In this document: piece after piece, positions 19,431 through 28,289 of the stretch | How the letters are laid out: each line of letters begins with the position of its first letter | Position numbering within the stretch: position 1 is the first letter of the stretch | From: Thiohalomonas sp041685045 | GTDB taxonomy: Bacteria > Pseudomonadota > Gammaproteobacteria > Thiohalomonadales > Thiohalomonadaceae | Assembly: GCA_041685045.1 (NCBI GenBank) | Contig: JAWLGP010000002.1 | Span: forward strand, 1 to 64,000 | Reading direction: 5' to 3' | DNA: 64,000 bases | Notes under the pieces: model-generated | Database searches by the model: none | What the model saw: only the letters and a program-made list of their open reading frames with translations | What the model was told of the DNA's origin: nothing | Position numbers and translations under genes: made by a program

Positions 19431-20432
19431 ATGGATCTCGCCACGACCTACATGGGACTCCCACTGAAACATCCTGTCGTCGCCTCCGCATCGCCCTTGT
19501 CCGCCACCGTCGACGGCATTCGGCGCCTGGAGGATGGCGGCGTGGCGGCCATCGTCATGTTCTCCGTCTTCGAGGAGCAGTTCCGGGAAGAGAACGAAGC
19601 CTTCTCCGATTACATGGAGGCCGGCCGGGAGCGCTTCGCCGAGTCGCTGACCTACTTTCCCGAGGTCGATGCCTACACCGTCGGTCCCGACCGCTATCTG
19701 GATCTGATCCGGCGCGCCACCGAGCAGGTCGACGTCCCCATTATCGCCAGCATGAACTGCACGACCAGCAAAGGCTGGATCGATTACGCGAAGCAGATGC
19801 AGGAGGCGGGTGCCCATGGGCTGGAACTGAACATCTATGGCGTCGAGGCCGACTTCAGCCTCTCCGGACCCACGGTGGAAGAGCGCTATCTGGAGATCTT
19901 CGGCATGGTCAAGTCGGCCGTGAGCATCCCGGTCGCGCTCAAGCTCAGCCCCTTCTTCAGCTCCATCGGCCACATGGCGATGCGCCTGGACCAGGCGGGC
20001 GCCGATGCGCTGGTTCTCTTCAACCGATTCTATCAGCCGGACATCGATATCACGTCGCTGGAAGTGGCGCCCACCCTGGAGTTGAGCCGCGCCGACGAGA
20101 TCCGGCTGCCCCTGCTCTGGACCGCGCTGCTGCATGGCAAGACCCGGGCGTCGCTCGGGGCCACCACCGGCGTGGCGGGTCCGGACGAGGTGGTGAAATA
20201 CCTCCTGGCCGGTGCCGACGCCGTGATGACCACCTCGGCGCTGCTGCGTCACGGCCCGGAGTTCGCGGCCACCCTGGTCGATGGGCTGATGGACTGGATG
20301 GACGCACGCGGCTTCTCGTCCGTGGAGCAGCTGAGAGGCAACATGAGCCACGCCAGGGTCGCCGACCCCAGCGCTTTCGAGCGGGCCAATTACATCAGGA
20401 TGCTGGAAAGCTATAAGTCTGGGTATGTCTGA
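19431..20432 (+). CDS. Dihydroorotate dehydrogenase-like flavoprotein
   Basis: A 333-residue TIM-barrel protein of the dihydroorotate dehydrogenase-like family: N-terminus TTYMGLPLKHPVVASASPLS, then IIASMNCTTSKGWIDYAKQMQEAGAHGLELN, IPVALKLSPFF and a phosphate-binding end (TTGVAGPDEVVKYLLAGADAVMTTSAL). It lacks the pyrimidine operon context; its position directly after nifJ, found in other bacteria too, suggests a role in the same redox module. The last 223 bp are present a second time at 35366-35588 on the far side of the CRISPR-Cas locus. Confidence 0.88.
   Translation: MDLATTYMGLPLKHPVVASASPLSATVDGIRRLEDGGVAAIVMFSVFEEQFREENEAFSDYMEAGRERFAESLTYFPEVDAYTVGPDRYLDLIRRATEQVDVPIIASMNCTTSKGWIDYAKQMQEAGAHGLELNIYGVEADFSLSGPTVEERYLEIFGMVKSAVSIPVALKLSPFFSSIGHMAMRLDQAGADALVLFNRFYQPDIDITSLEVAPTLELSRADEIRLPLLWTALLHGKTRASLGATTGVAGPDEVVKYLLAGADAVMTTSALLRHGPEFAATLVDGLMDWMDARGFSSVEQLRGNMSHARVADPSAFERANYIRMLESYKSGYV
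20210..20432 (+). repeat. Left copy of 223-bp direct repeat flanking the CRISPR-Cas locus
   Basis: The 3' end of the dihydroorotate-dehydrogenase-like gene is repeated in direct orientation at 35366-35588. By hand alignment I count ten differences in 223 bp, six of them in the last 30 bp. Homology begins at CGGTGCCGACG and stops at the stop codon. Together the copies bracket the whole type I-E locus. Confidence 0.9.
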
Positions 20433-20473
20433 GTGACAAGCCACAACCGACGATCTGCAAATTGTTCCCGGCG

Positions 20474-20625
20474 GGACGTGGCCGATCCCGCACGCCGGAC
20501 ACGAAAGGCGGGACATTGCGTTCTGGCTTCACCTATTGGCGGCGCCGGTGCTCGTGCACCCGGTGTTTTCGTCGCTTGAGGTGTTCGGCAAGCAGATCAG
20601 CCTCGCGCAGGCGGCCGGGTCGGGA
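20474..20625 (+). pseudogene. Fragment of a DUF2157-like membrane protein gene
   Basis: Bases around 20474-20620 align with the gene at 41858-42862 (around 42445-42600): the fragment encodes DIAFWLHLLAAPVLVHPVF and SSLEVFGKQI, against DVAFWLHLLAAPMLVHPVF and SSLSVFGGQI in the intact gene. A one-base difference breaks the frame just before GACATTGCG, and neither the beginning nor the end of the gene is present. A gene relic trapped between the host gene and cas3. Confidence 0.75.
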
Positions 20626-20787
20626 GCAGGAGCGGAGATGACGCCACGTCGGGGGATACTGCCCACGGGTTGATCACCTCGAGGTCCATTTCGGAAAAGT
20701 CTTTAGCGCAGCCGACCCACCGTTCGACCCCGGAGTCCCTGCGGTGAATAGCCAACATGACCCGCTCTATGGCAAATTGCCGGTTCA
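20626..20787. other. Gap before cas3; one weak minus-strand frame
   Basis: No confident gene. A minus-strand frame (about 20660-20800) reads IERVMLAIHRRDSGVERWV and CAKDFSEMDLEVINPW, which has protein-like composition but no family I recognise and no start site that I trust. The region must also hold whatever promoter drives cas3. Confidence 0.3.
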
Positions 20788-23565
20788 ATGTCTTTCCGGA
20801 TGGAGCCTGTCGAAGTGGATGCACCGGAGGCCGAGGCCGTTGGTACTGAACACGCGTTTCCGTACTTTAAATATTGGGGCAAGACCTGTGGTAGGGAAGA
20901 TGGCGCAAGCTGTCATCTCCTTGCTTACCACGCCTTGGACGTCGCGGCAGCAGGGAGTGTGTACCTAAACAGCCATCCATTTCTCGCCGATCTTTTCGCG
21001 CAAGCTCTCGGCCTTAACCGCTCCTGTTTCATTGATTTGGCTTGCTTCTTCCTGGCCCTGCACGATCTCGGAAAGTTCTCATCGGATTTCCAGGGGCAGG
21101 CCCCGGATCTGTTTCGCCGCTTGCGGGGCCGCGAGCCCCAGGGTACTCGTTCAGAGCGCCACGATAGCCTGGGTTACGTGCTTTGGACCGACGCCATTCA
21201 ACCGATCGCTCTCGAAAAGGGCTGGATTGAATTGACGGGTCCGAAACGGAAATCGCAGCGAGCCTTAAAGCTTTGGGTCGCTGCTGTCACCGGGCACCAC
21301 GGCCAGCCGCCAAGCACCGTCTATCGTTCTCACCAGACCCAGGCGATCAAGCTGACACGGGCATTCGCACCCGAGGACATCGACGCCGCCGTCTGCTTCT
21401 CCCGTGACGTGCGCGATCTGTTTCTTCCCGATCCTGTCGTACTCGATGCGGAGTTGCTGGGCGAACGACTGAAGCGCGCATCCTGGTGGCTGGCGGGGCT
21501 GACGGTCCTTTGCGACTGGATCGGCTCGAATCAGAAGTGGTTTCCCTGCGAAGAACGCGCGCGAGTGCTGCCCGACTACTGGGCAGAGGTGGCGCTGCCC
21601 AGGGCGCAAGAAGCGGTGGTTCGGGCCGGCGTGCTTCCAGCGCCGACGGCACCGCCAGCCGGTTTGGCCGAGCTATTCCCGGCGTTGGCCGGAAAGCCTC
21701 CCACGCCATTGCAGGCCTTGGCCCATCGACTGCCTCTGGAGAGCGCGCCCCAACTCCTGATCTTGGAGGACGTCACGGGGGCCGGGAAAACCGAAGCCGC
21801 GGCTATCCTGGCTCACCGCCTGGCGGCCGGTAACGCCGCCCTCGGCGCTTACTTCGCCCTGCCCACGATGGCGACCGCCAATGCCATGTACCGGCGCCTA
21901 TCGAATGTCTACGACCGGTTCTTCGCCGATGGTGGCAGTCCCTCCCTGGTGCTTGCGCACGGCAGGCGTGACCTCGACCGCGGCTTTCGCGACTCCATGT
22001 TCGAGGCGGTAGCCGGGGGCTACAGCACTTACGCTGATGGCGAGTTGAGTGCGGGCGCACGCTGCGCCGCTTGGCTTGGCGATCACCGCAAGAAAGCGCT
22101 GCTGGCAGACTTCGGTGTAGGCACCGTCGATCAGGCACTGCTCGCCGCGCTGCCCTCCAAGCACCAATCCTTACGGCTTCTCGGCTTGACGCGGAAAGTG
22201 CTGGTGGTCGACGAAGTGCATGCCTGTGACGAGTACATGCTCAGCGTACTTCGCCGGGTTATCACGTTTCACACCGCCGCGGGAGGAAGCACGATACTGC
22301 TTTCCGCCACACTCCCGCATCGGACACGGCAGGCACTGATCGAGGCCTACACCCTTGCCCTCGGCGGTTCGACGCCCAAGATTGAAGGCGACGACTATCC
22401 GCTATTGACCCACGTCGGCGCGGCGGCCTGCAACGAATACCCGGTGCAGACCCGGCCGGAAGTGGCGCGTAGCGTCACGGTCGAATTGATGCACGAACTC
22501 GAGTCTGCGGATGCATTGGTTTTGCAGGCCGTAGCGCGCGGCGAATGCGTCTGCTGGATCCGCAATAGCGTGGATGACGCCATTGAAACCTCCCGACGTC
22601 TGCGCACGCACCTACCGTCAGGACAGGTGCGCCTGTTCCACGCGCGCTTTGCCCTTTGTGACCGGCTGCGCATCGAAGACGCCGTGCTGAAGACCTTCGG
22701 CAAGGAGAGCACGGCATCGGAGCGCCACGGGCAGGTTCTGATCGCGACCCAAGTGGTGGAGCAGTCGCTGGATCTGGATTTCGACCAGATGATCACCGAC
22801 CTCGCGCCCATCGACCTGCTGATCCAGCGCGCCGGCCGCCTGCACCGTCACCGCCGGGATGCGGAAGGTAACCGTAGTGAAGGTCCCGAAGGACGGCCAG
22901 CACCGGTGCTGCGCGTGCTGACGCCGCCTGCCGTGGATGAGCCCGGTTCGGACTGGTTGAAGACGTTGCTGCCCCGCACCGCAGCGGTCTACACCGACCA
23001 TTTCCGTCTCTGGCGCACGGCGCGACTATTGGCGGATATCGGTTGCATCCGCATGCCGGAAGATGCGCGGATGCTGATAGAGACGGTCTACGGCGATGCC
23101 GATGAACCTTTGCCGGCCGGGCTGCAGCGCAGCGCCAGCGAGGCGGAGGCGGAGCGGGCCAAGGCGCGCAGTTTGGCGCGGCAGAATGCCCTCGACCTGG
23201 AGGAAGGTTACCAACCGCGCTCGGGCACGCTCGACTGGTGGCAGGACATGCACACGCCGACCCGCCTGGGCGACGCCTCAGTGACGTTGCGGCTGGCGAG
23301 AGTTGAAGACGGTGCCGTTCGGCCGTGGTGCGAGGCCGACGGCTGGCGCGCCAGCGAGCTTTCCATAAGGGCTGCGCGCATCGCAGCCGACGCGCCGCAT
23401 CCTGCCGTAGAGCAGGCGAAGGCAAGCATGGCAGACCAGGGCCGCTGGAGTCTGGTGTTGCCTTTGGAAAAGGTGGACGGCACCTGGAGGGGCTCCGCAC
23501 TGAATGGGTCCGGTGACCGGGTGGACGTCACTTATGGCGCGGAAGAGGGCTTGCTGTTTGCGTAA
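20788..23565 (+). CDS. cas3: CRISPR-associated helicase-nuclease Cas3 (type I-E)
   Basis: A 925-residue effector that is recruited by Cascade to nick, unwind and degrade target DNA. N-terminal HD nuclease: HLLAYHALDV near residue 44 and LHDLGKF near 91 with the metal-binding His/Asp. Superfamily 2 helicase: VTGAGKT near 329, VVDEVHACD near 473, LLSATLPH near 507, VATQVVEQSLDLDFD near 653 and QRAGRLHRH near 681. The C-terminal accessory domain follows. First gene of the type I-E operon, separated from casA by 121 bp, the usual place for a separate promoter of the Cascade genes. Confidence 0.95.
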   Translation: MSFRMEPVEVDAPEAEAVGTEHAFPYFKYWGKTCGREDGASCHLLAYHALDVAAAGSVYLNSHPFLADLFAQALGLNRSCFIDLACFFLALHDLGKFSSDFQGQAPDLFRRLRGREPQGTRSERHDSLGYVLWTDAIQPIALEKGWIELTGPKRKSQRALKLWVAAVTGHHGQPPSTVYRSHQTQAIKLTRAFAPEDIDAAVCFSRDVRDLFLPDPVVLDAELLGERLKRASWWLAGLTVLCDWIGSNQKWFPCEERARVLPDYWAEVALPRAQEAVVRAGVLPAPTAPPAGLAELFPALAGKPPTPLQALAHRLPLESAPQLLILEDVTGAGKTEAAAILAHRLAAGNAALGAYFALPTMATANAMYRRLSNVYDRFFADGGSPSLVLAHGRRDLDRGFRDSMFEAVAGGYSTYADGELSAGARCAAWLGDHRKKALLADFGVGTVDQALLAALPSKHQSLRLLGLTRKVLVVDEVHACDEYMLSVLRRVITFHTAAGGSTILLSATLPHRTRQALIEAYTLALGGSTPKIEGDDYPLLTHVGAAACNEYPVQTRPEVARSVTVELMHELESADALVLQAVARGECVCWIRNSVDDAIETSRRLRTHLPSGQVRLFHARFALCDRLRIEDAVLKTFGKESTASERHGQVLIATQVVEQSLDLDFDQMITDLAPIDLLIQRAGRLHRHRRDAEGNRSEGPEGRPAPVLRVLTPPAVDEPGSDWLKTLLPRTAAVYTDHFRLWRTARLLADIGCIRMPEDARMLIETVYGDADEPLPAGLQRSASEAEAERAKARSLARQNALDLEEGYQPRSGTLDWWQDMHTPTRLGDASVTLRLARVEDGAVRPWCEADGWRASELSIRAARIAADAPHPAVEQAKASMADQGRWSLVLPLEKVDGTWRGSALNGSGDRVDVTYGAEEGLLFA

Positions 23566-23686
23566 AGCCCCGCGATTTCCATGCTTGCCCTCAGAAGTAG
23601 TTAGGTTTACCGTTTCAACCCTCGGAATTGCCCGCGCCGGCGAACAGAAGCAGAACGGGCATGGACAGGCTTGAGGTCGTAAGGAA

Positions 23687-25294
23687 ATGAATCTTCTGGA
23701 TGAACCCTGGATCCCCATCCGCCGCTTGCAAGGCGATCGCGCCTGGATCTCGCCATGGCAGATTGTCGAAGGCCACGATTCCGCAAATCCCATCCTCGCT
23801 GTCGACGCCCCGCGCCCCGACTTCACCGGCTCCCTGTTTCAGTTTTTGATTGGCCTACTGCAAACGGCCCTGCCGCCAAAGGACGAGGACGAGTGGCATG
23901 ACCGCTTAGAGGTGCCACCATCTCCCGAAGAGCTGCGCGGGCTGTTCGAGCCGCATCGCCATGCCTTTGAGTTGGAGGGGGATGGTCCTTTGTTCATGCA
24001 GGATCTCGACCCCCTCGCCGCCGAAGTGCCGAAGGAAATCAGTGCGCTGTTGATCGAGGCACCGGGCGGCAAAACCGTCCGCGACAACCTCGACCTGTTC
24101 ATCAAGCGCGGCCGGGTACCCGCGATATGTCCGGCCTGTGCCGCGGCTGCACTGTTCACCTTGCAGACCAACGCCCCCGGTGGCGGCGTCGGCCACCGCA
24201 CTTCGCTGCGTGGCGGCGGTCCGCTCACCACCGTGGTCCTGTGGGATGAACGCCCCGATCAGGAACTGCGTGAGACGCTGTGGCGCAATCTCTGGCTGAA
24301 CGTCTTGGAGAGGCGCCGCTTCGAGGCGCTTGGCAACGCCGAGCACAACGAGCCTCCCGCGGTTTTCCCATGGCTCGGCCCGACCCGAATCAGCGACAAG
24401 GAAGGGGTCGCCACCACCCCGGACGATGTTCACCCGCTCCAGGTCTACTGGGGCATGCCTCGGCGGTTGCGTTTGGATTTGGAGCAGCGTACTGCCGGCC
24501 GCTGCGCAATTTGCGACCGCGAGCACGAGGCGCTGTACACCCGATACCGTACCAAAAACTACGGCACCAACTACGTCGGCCCGTGGCGCCATCCGCTGAC
24601 ACCTTACGTACGCGGCAAGGATGGCGAGCCGCTGCCGCAGCACCCGCAGCCGGGCGGCATCGGCTATCGACACTGGCGCGGCCTGGTGGCCTCTCATGGG
24701 GAGGAGCGCGAGCCTGCCGAGGTGGTGAAGTTGCGCCATGACCGACAGGCAGCCGGCGCCCAACTTCGCCTTTGGGCCAGCGGATACGACATGGACAACA
24801 TGAAGGCCCGTTGCTGGTACGACACCACCATGCCCCTCTATCACGTCCCGCCGGAGCGGGTCGCGGACTACGACGACCAGATCACCTTCATGGTCGATGC
24901 GGCCGAATACGCGGCCCGGCTGTTGCGCAGTGCCGTGAAAGCCGCCTGGTTCAAGCGGCCGGCGGACGCCAAAGGCGACGTGCCCTCGGCGGAGGCAACC
25001 TTCTGGGCCGACACGGAAGCGGACTTCTATCGCGCGGCCGCGAATATGGCCGCTGAGGACGCCGACGCCGTGCGCGACACTTGGCGCCGGGCTTTGGCAA
25101 GAGCAGCGGAGAAGGTCTTCGATACCGTTGTGCTCTCCGCGCCGGTGGAGGAGGGCAACGTGCGTCGCGTGGTCGAGGCGCGTCGGGATCTGCTGCGCAA
25201 TCTCGGTGGCCCCAAGATGCACAAGTTGCTTGAGTTGGCGAAACCGAAAAAGGCTGTGGGCGCGAAGAAACAGAAGGAGACGGTCGATGCCTGA
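23687..25294 (+). CDS. casA: Type I-E Cascade large subunit Cse1/CasA (Cas8e)
   Basis: A 535-residue Cascade subunit that recognises the PAM and helps recruit Cas3. It opens with MNLLDEPWIPIRRLQGD, the typical start of Cse1, and keeps a Cys pair region (CPACAAAALFTLQTNAPGGG) that includes the conserved loop contacting PAM DNA, then WGMPRRLRLD and a CAIC pair. C-terminal four-helix region ends Lys-rich. The ATG of casB lies inside its last codons (8-bp overlap). A GTAAGGAA ribosome site precedes the start. Confidence 0.95.
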   Translation: MNLLDEPWIPIRRLQGDRAWISPWQIVEGHDSANPILAVDAPRPDFTGSLFQFLIGLLQTALPPKDEDEWHDRLEVPPSPEELRGLFEPHRHAFELEGDGPLFMQDLDPLAAEVPKEISALLIEAPGGKTVRDNLDLFIKRGRVPAICPACAAAALFTLQTNAPGGGVGHRTSLRGGGPLTTVVLWDERPDQELRETLWRNLWLNVLERRRFEALGNAEHNEPPAVFPWLGPTRISDKEGVATTPDDVHPLQVYWGMPRRLRLDLEQRTAGRCAICDREHEALYTRYRTKNYGTNYVGPWRHPLTPYVRGKDGEPLPQHPQPGGIGYRHWRGLVASHGEEREPAEVVKLRHDRQAAGAQLRLWASGYDMDNMKARCWYDTTMPLYHVPPERVADYDDQITFMVDAAEYAARLLRSAVKAAWFKRPADAKGDVPSAEATFWADTEADFYRAAANMAAEDADAVRDTWRRALARAAEKVFDTVVLSAPVEEGNVRRVVEARRDLLRNLGGPKMHKLLELAKPKKAVGAKKQKETVDA

Positions 25295-25799
25295 GCGCAA
25301 CTGGAACGGCTTCCGTGATGAGCGGGCAGCTGAGGTGTTGGAGGAGTGGTGGTCCCACTTGCAGACGGAGCGCGGCGACCGGGCCGAGCTGCGCCGTTGC
25401 CGGGAACTGGGCGAGGTCTATTTCACCCTGGCCTATCACCACCTTTACCGACAACTGGCGCCGCTCGGGATCCAGGACCAAGAGGCGATCGCCGTCATCG
25501 CCGCACTGGGCGCCCACCTGAAGGAAAAGCCGAAGGGCGGCTCCACCAAATTTGCGGCGCGCCTGGCGACACCGGCCCAGCCCGGTGGCAAGGCGCCCCT
25601 CAGCGACCTGCGTTTTCGCAGGCTGTTGCAGTGCAAGGACCGCGAGGAGTTGTTCACTGCGCTCATCCGCACACTGCATCTGATGGGTGATGCCGCCCCG
25701 TTGGCGGATCTCGCCCAAGGCGTCTACCGCTGGAGTTGGCGCGGCCAGCCCACTCAGAAAGAGTGGGCCTTCGACTATTACGGCGCCCTTCAGGGCTGA
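25287..25799 (+). CDS. casB: Type I-E Cascade small subunit Cse2/CasB
   Basis: A 170-residue, mostly helical, basic protein that dimerises along the Cascade backbone and stabilises the R-loop. Features: RDERAAEVLEEWWSHLQ at the N-terminus, ADGARR-equivalent RGDRAELRRCRELGEV, then KFAARLATPA and RFRRLLQCKDREELFTALIRTLHLM. The start at 25287 overlaps casA and gives the family's normal size; a longer upstream frame is a shadow of casA. Position between casA and casC confirms the identity. Confidence 0.92.
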   Translation: MPERNWNGFRDERAAEVLEEWWSHLQTERGDRAELRRCRELGEVYFTLAYHHLYRQLAPLGIQDQEAIAVIAALGAHLKEKPKGGSTKFAARLATPAQPGGKAPLSDLRFRRLLQCKDREELFTALIRTLHLMGDAAPLADLAQGVYRWSWRGQPTQKEWAFDYYGALQG

Positions 25800-25840
25800 G
25801 AACACTTACAAGGACCATGACCATTCAGAAGGAGTCGACC

Positions 25841-26887
25841 ATGAGTCGTTTCGTACAACTGCACCTGCTGACCTCCTATCCGCCTTCCAATCTCAACCGG
25901 GACGACCTGGGCCGACCCAAGACCGCAATGATGGGTGGGGCGCAACGGCTGCGTGTTTCCTCCCAGAGCCTGAAACGTGCCTGGCGCACCTCCGATGTAT
26001 TCGGTGAAGGCGTCAAGGGGCATGTCGGCACCCGCACCAAGGCGCTCGGCACCGAGGTCTACGCCGCGCTTACCGCCAAAGGGGTAAAGCCGGCCGATGC
26101 TCTGGAGTGGGCCAAAACGATTGCTGCAGTATTCGGCAGCCCGAAGAACGTCAACAAGAGCGAGGGCCGGGTCGAGATCGAGCAGCTGGCGCACATCAGT
26201 CCGGAAGAGCGCGCGGCCGTTGATGCCTTGGTCGAGGAACTGGCGGCCCGCGGCAAAGGCCCGGAGAAGGAGGAACTGGACCTGCTGCGTCCGGGGCAGA
26301 CCGCGGTCGACATCGCCCTGTTTGGACGCATGCTCGCGGCGGCGCCCGCTTACAACGTCGAGGCCGCCACCCAGGTGGCCCACGCCATTACCGTGCACAA
26401 GGTGGCGGTGGAGGACGACTTCTTCACGGCGGTGGACGACCTCAATAAGGGCGACGAGGATCGCGGCGCCGGTCACATGGGTGAAACCGAATTCGGTGCC
26501 GGCCTTTTCTATCTCTACGTCTGCATCGATCGCGAACTGCTGCGCGAAAACCTGCAAGGGGATTCTGAACTGGCGAACCGCGCCCTGGATGCCCTGGTCC
26601 GATCCGCCGCCACCGTGGCACCGAGCGGAAAGCAGAACAGCTTCGGCTCTCGCGCCTGGGCCTCCTTCGTCCTGGCAGAGAAGGGCGACCACCAGCCGCG
26701 CTCACTCTCGGTGGCGTTTCTCAATCCCGTCGCAGGCGATAACATGCTTGGTGCGGCCATCGACCGCCTGAACACCACCCGCGAGCGGATGGACGAGGTC
26801 TACGGCATGTCCTGGCAGTCCTGCGCGATGAATGCGCACGAAGGAAAGGGCAGCCTGCGGGAGCTTATCGGCTTCGTCGCGGGGTGA
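25841..26887 (+). CDS. casC: Type I-E Cascade backbone subunit Cas7e/CasC (Cse4)
   Basis: A 348-residue RRM-fold protein, present in six copies per Cascade, that binds the crRNA spacer. Diagnostic residues: LLTSYPPSNLNRDDLGRPKT, GGAQRLRVSSQSLKRAWRTS near the N-terminus and ALFGRMLAAAPAYNVEAATQVAHAITVHK in the centre, then SFGSRAWASFVLAEKGDHQPRSL split over the C-terminal half. ATG at 25841 sits 7 bp after AAGGAG; another in-frame ATG at 25817 would add eight residues. Ends overlapping the upstream GTG of the casD region. Confidence 0.95.
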   Translation: MSRFVQLHLLTSYPPSNLNRDDLGRPKTAMMGGAQRLRVSSQSLKRAWRTSDVFGEGVKGHVGTRTKALGTEVYAALTAKGVKPADALEWAKTIAAVFGSPKNVNKSEGRVEIEQLAHISPEERAAVDALVEELAARGKGPEKEELDLLRPGQTAVDIALFGRMLAAAPAYNVEAATQVAHAITVHKVAVEDDFFTAVDDLNKGDEDRGAGHMGETEFGAGLFYLYVCIDRELLRENLQGDSELANRALDALVRSAATVAPSGKQNSFGSRAWASFVLAEKGDHQPRSLSVAFLNPVAGDNMLGAAIDRLNTTRERMDEVYGMSWQSCAMNAHEGKGSLRELIGFVAG

Positions 26888-26892
26888 TCCCG

Positions 26893-27627
26893 ATGGACGA
26901 ATTCCTGCTCTTTCAGCTCTACGGGCCGATGGCCTCATGGGGCGATGTCGCCGTAGGCGAATATCGGCCCTCCGCGGCACAGCCGAGCAAGTCAGCCGTT
27001 TTGGGTTTGATGGCCGCCGCGATGGGGGTGCGTCGCGACGAGGAGGAACGGCACCGGGCCATGGCCGACGGTTACGGACTCACCGTTGCGGTCCTCGCCA
27101 CCGGCACCCTGCTACGCGACTACCACACGGTACAGGTACCGCCACAACAGCGCGGAACCGTCTGGCGCACCCGCCGCGACGAGCTGCGCAGCAACCGCCT
27201 CGGCACTATTTTGACTTCCCGCGACTACCGTACAGACGCTCTCTACCGGATCGCGGTACGCCGCCGCAGCGAGGTGGCGCCGTTTACCCTTGAGGCGCTT
27301 CGCGATGGCCTGCTCCGTCCGCACTTCACTCTTTACCTGGGTCGAAAATCGTGCCCGCCGTCACTGCCGTTGCAGCCGCAGATCAACAGCGCCACCGATG
27401 TGACAGAGGCATTGGAGCAAGCCAGTTTTGCCGATTTGCGGAAGTTGGTTGGTATTCACGCCCTTCCGGACCAAGCCGCCAGACCGGCCCTGTACTGGGA
27501 CGCGGGCGAACCGGTCGCACGTCGGCCACTGAAAACGTTTACGCGGCGGGACGTGCCCTCGAGCCGCCGACGCTGGCAGTTTGCCGAGCGGCCGGAGCAC
27601 TGGTCGCCGGGTGACAGGGAGGAGTGA
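26893..27627 (+). CDS. casD: Type I-E Cascade subunit Cas5e/CasD
   Basis: A 244-residue RAMP protein that caps the 5' handle of the crRNA. The start MDEFLLFQLYGPMASWGDV aligns residue for residue with the usual Cas5 opening (L...L.GPM.SWG), followed by YRPSAAQPSKSAVLGLMAAAMG, the classical family motif. A GTG at 26884, overlapping the casC stop, is an alternative start adding three residues. Next gene begins one base after the stop. Confidence 0.93.
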   Translation: MDEFLLFQLYGPMASWGDVAVGEYRPSAAQPSKSAVLGLMAAAMGVRRDEEERHRAMADGYGLTVAVLATGTLLRDYHTVQVPPQQRGTVWRTRRDELRSNRLGTILTSRDYRTDALYRIAVRRRSEVAPFTLEALRDGLLRPHFTLYLGRKSCPPSLPLQPQINSATDVTEALEQASFADLRKLVGIHALPDQAARPALYWDAGEPVARRPLKTFTRRDVPSSRRRWQFAERPEHWSPGDREE

Positions 27628-27628
27628 C

Positions 27629-28288
27629 GTGTACTTCAGTCGAGTGACCCTCAATCGCGCCGCGGAGCCGTCGCGGCTGGCCGAAGTGGCCCGCGCCGAT
27701 GCCTACCGCGCCCATCAGTATCTGTGGGAGCTGTTTCCCGGCGTGCAGGATAGCGAGCGTGAATTCCTGTTCCGCCGCAACGAGCATGGGCCCTGGCCGG
27801 AGTTCTACCTGGTTTCGGCACGCCCACCCGAAGATCCGCGTGGCGTCTGGTGGGTGGAGCACAAGGACTATCGGCCGCAGCTGGCGGTCGGCAATCAACT
27901 TGCCTTCCAGCTTCGTGCCAACCCGGTAGTGACCCGGCGCGATGAACACGGCAAGCATAAGCGGCACGATGTGATCATGGACGCCAAGCGGAGTTTCGCC
28001 GAGGCCGAACGGCCGCCCCTGGCGCAATTGGTACAGGAGAAGGGTGTTGCCTGGCTCTCACGGCGGGCCGAAGACCACGGCTTCTCCATAAAGCCCGGCG
28101 AGGTGCAGGCAGATGGTTATCGCCGCCATGAAATGGGGCGGCGTCGTGGTCGGGTGCAGTTCTCCAGTGTCGACTTTGCCGGCCTGCTTACGGTCACCGA
28201 CCCGGAGCGCCTACGCGAGGCTCTGTTGCGTGGGATCGGTCCGGCCAAGGGCTTCGGCTGCGGCCTGATGCTGGTACGCCGGGTCTGA
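27629..28288 (+). CDS. casE: crRNA endoribonuclease Cas6e/CasE
   Basis: A 219-residue RAMP endonuclease that cuts the array transcript within each repeat hairpin and stays bound to the 3' handle. The GTG start (MYFSRVTLNRA) follows AGGGAGGAG with one base between it and the casD stop. The segment DAYRAHQYLWELFPG carries the conserved active-site His region, and the C-terminal Gly-rich loop GIGPAKGFGCGLM is the family signature. The hairpin it would cut is present in every repeat of the array (CCCCAC stem, ATGC loop). Confidence 0.94.
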   Translation: MYFSRVTLNRAAEPSRLAEVARADAYRAHQYLWELFPGVQDSEREFLFRRNEHGPWPEFYLVSARPPEDPRGVWWVEHKDYRPQLAVGNQLAFQLRANPVVTRRDEHGKHKRHDVIMDAKRSFAEAERPPLAQLVQEKGVAWLSRRAEDHGFSIKPGEVQADGYRRHEMGRRRGRVQFSSVDFAGLLTVTDPERLREALLRGIGPAKGFGCGLMLVRRV

Positions 28289-28289
28289 C

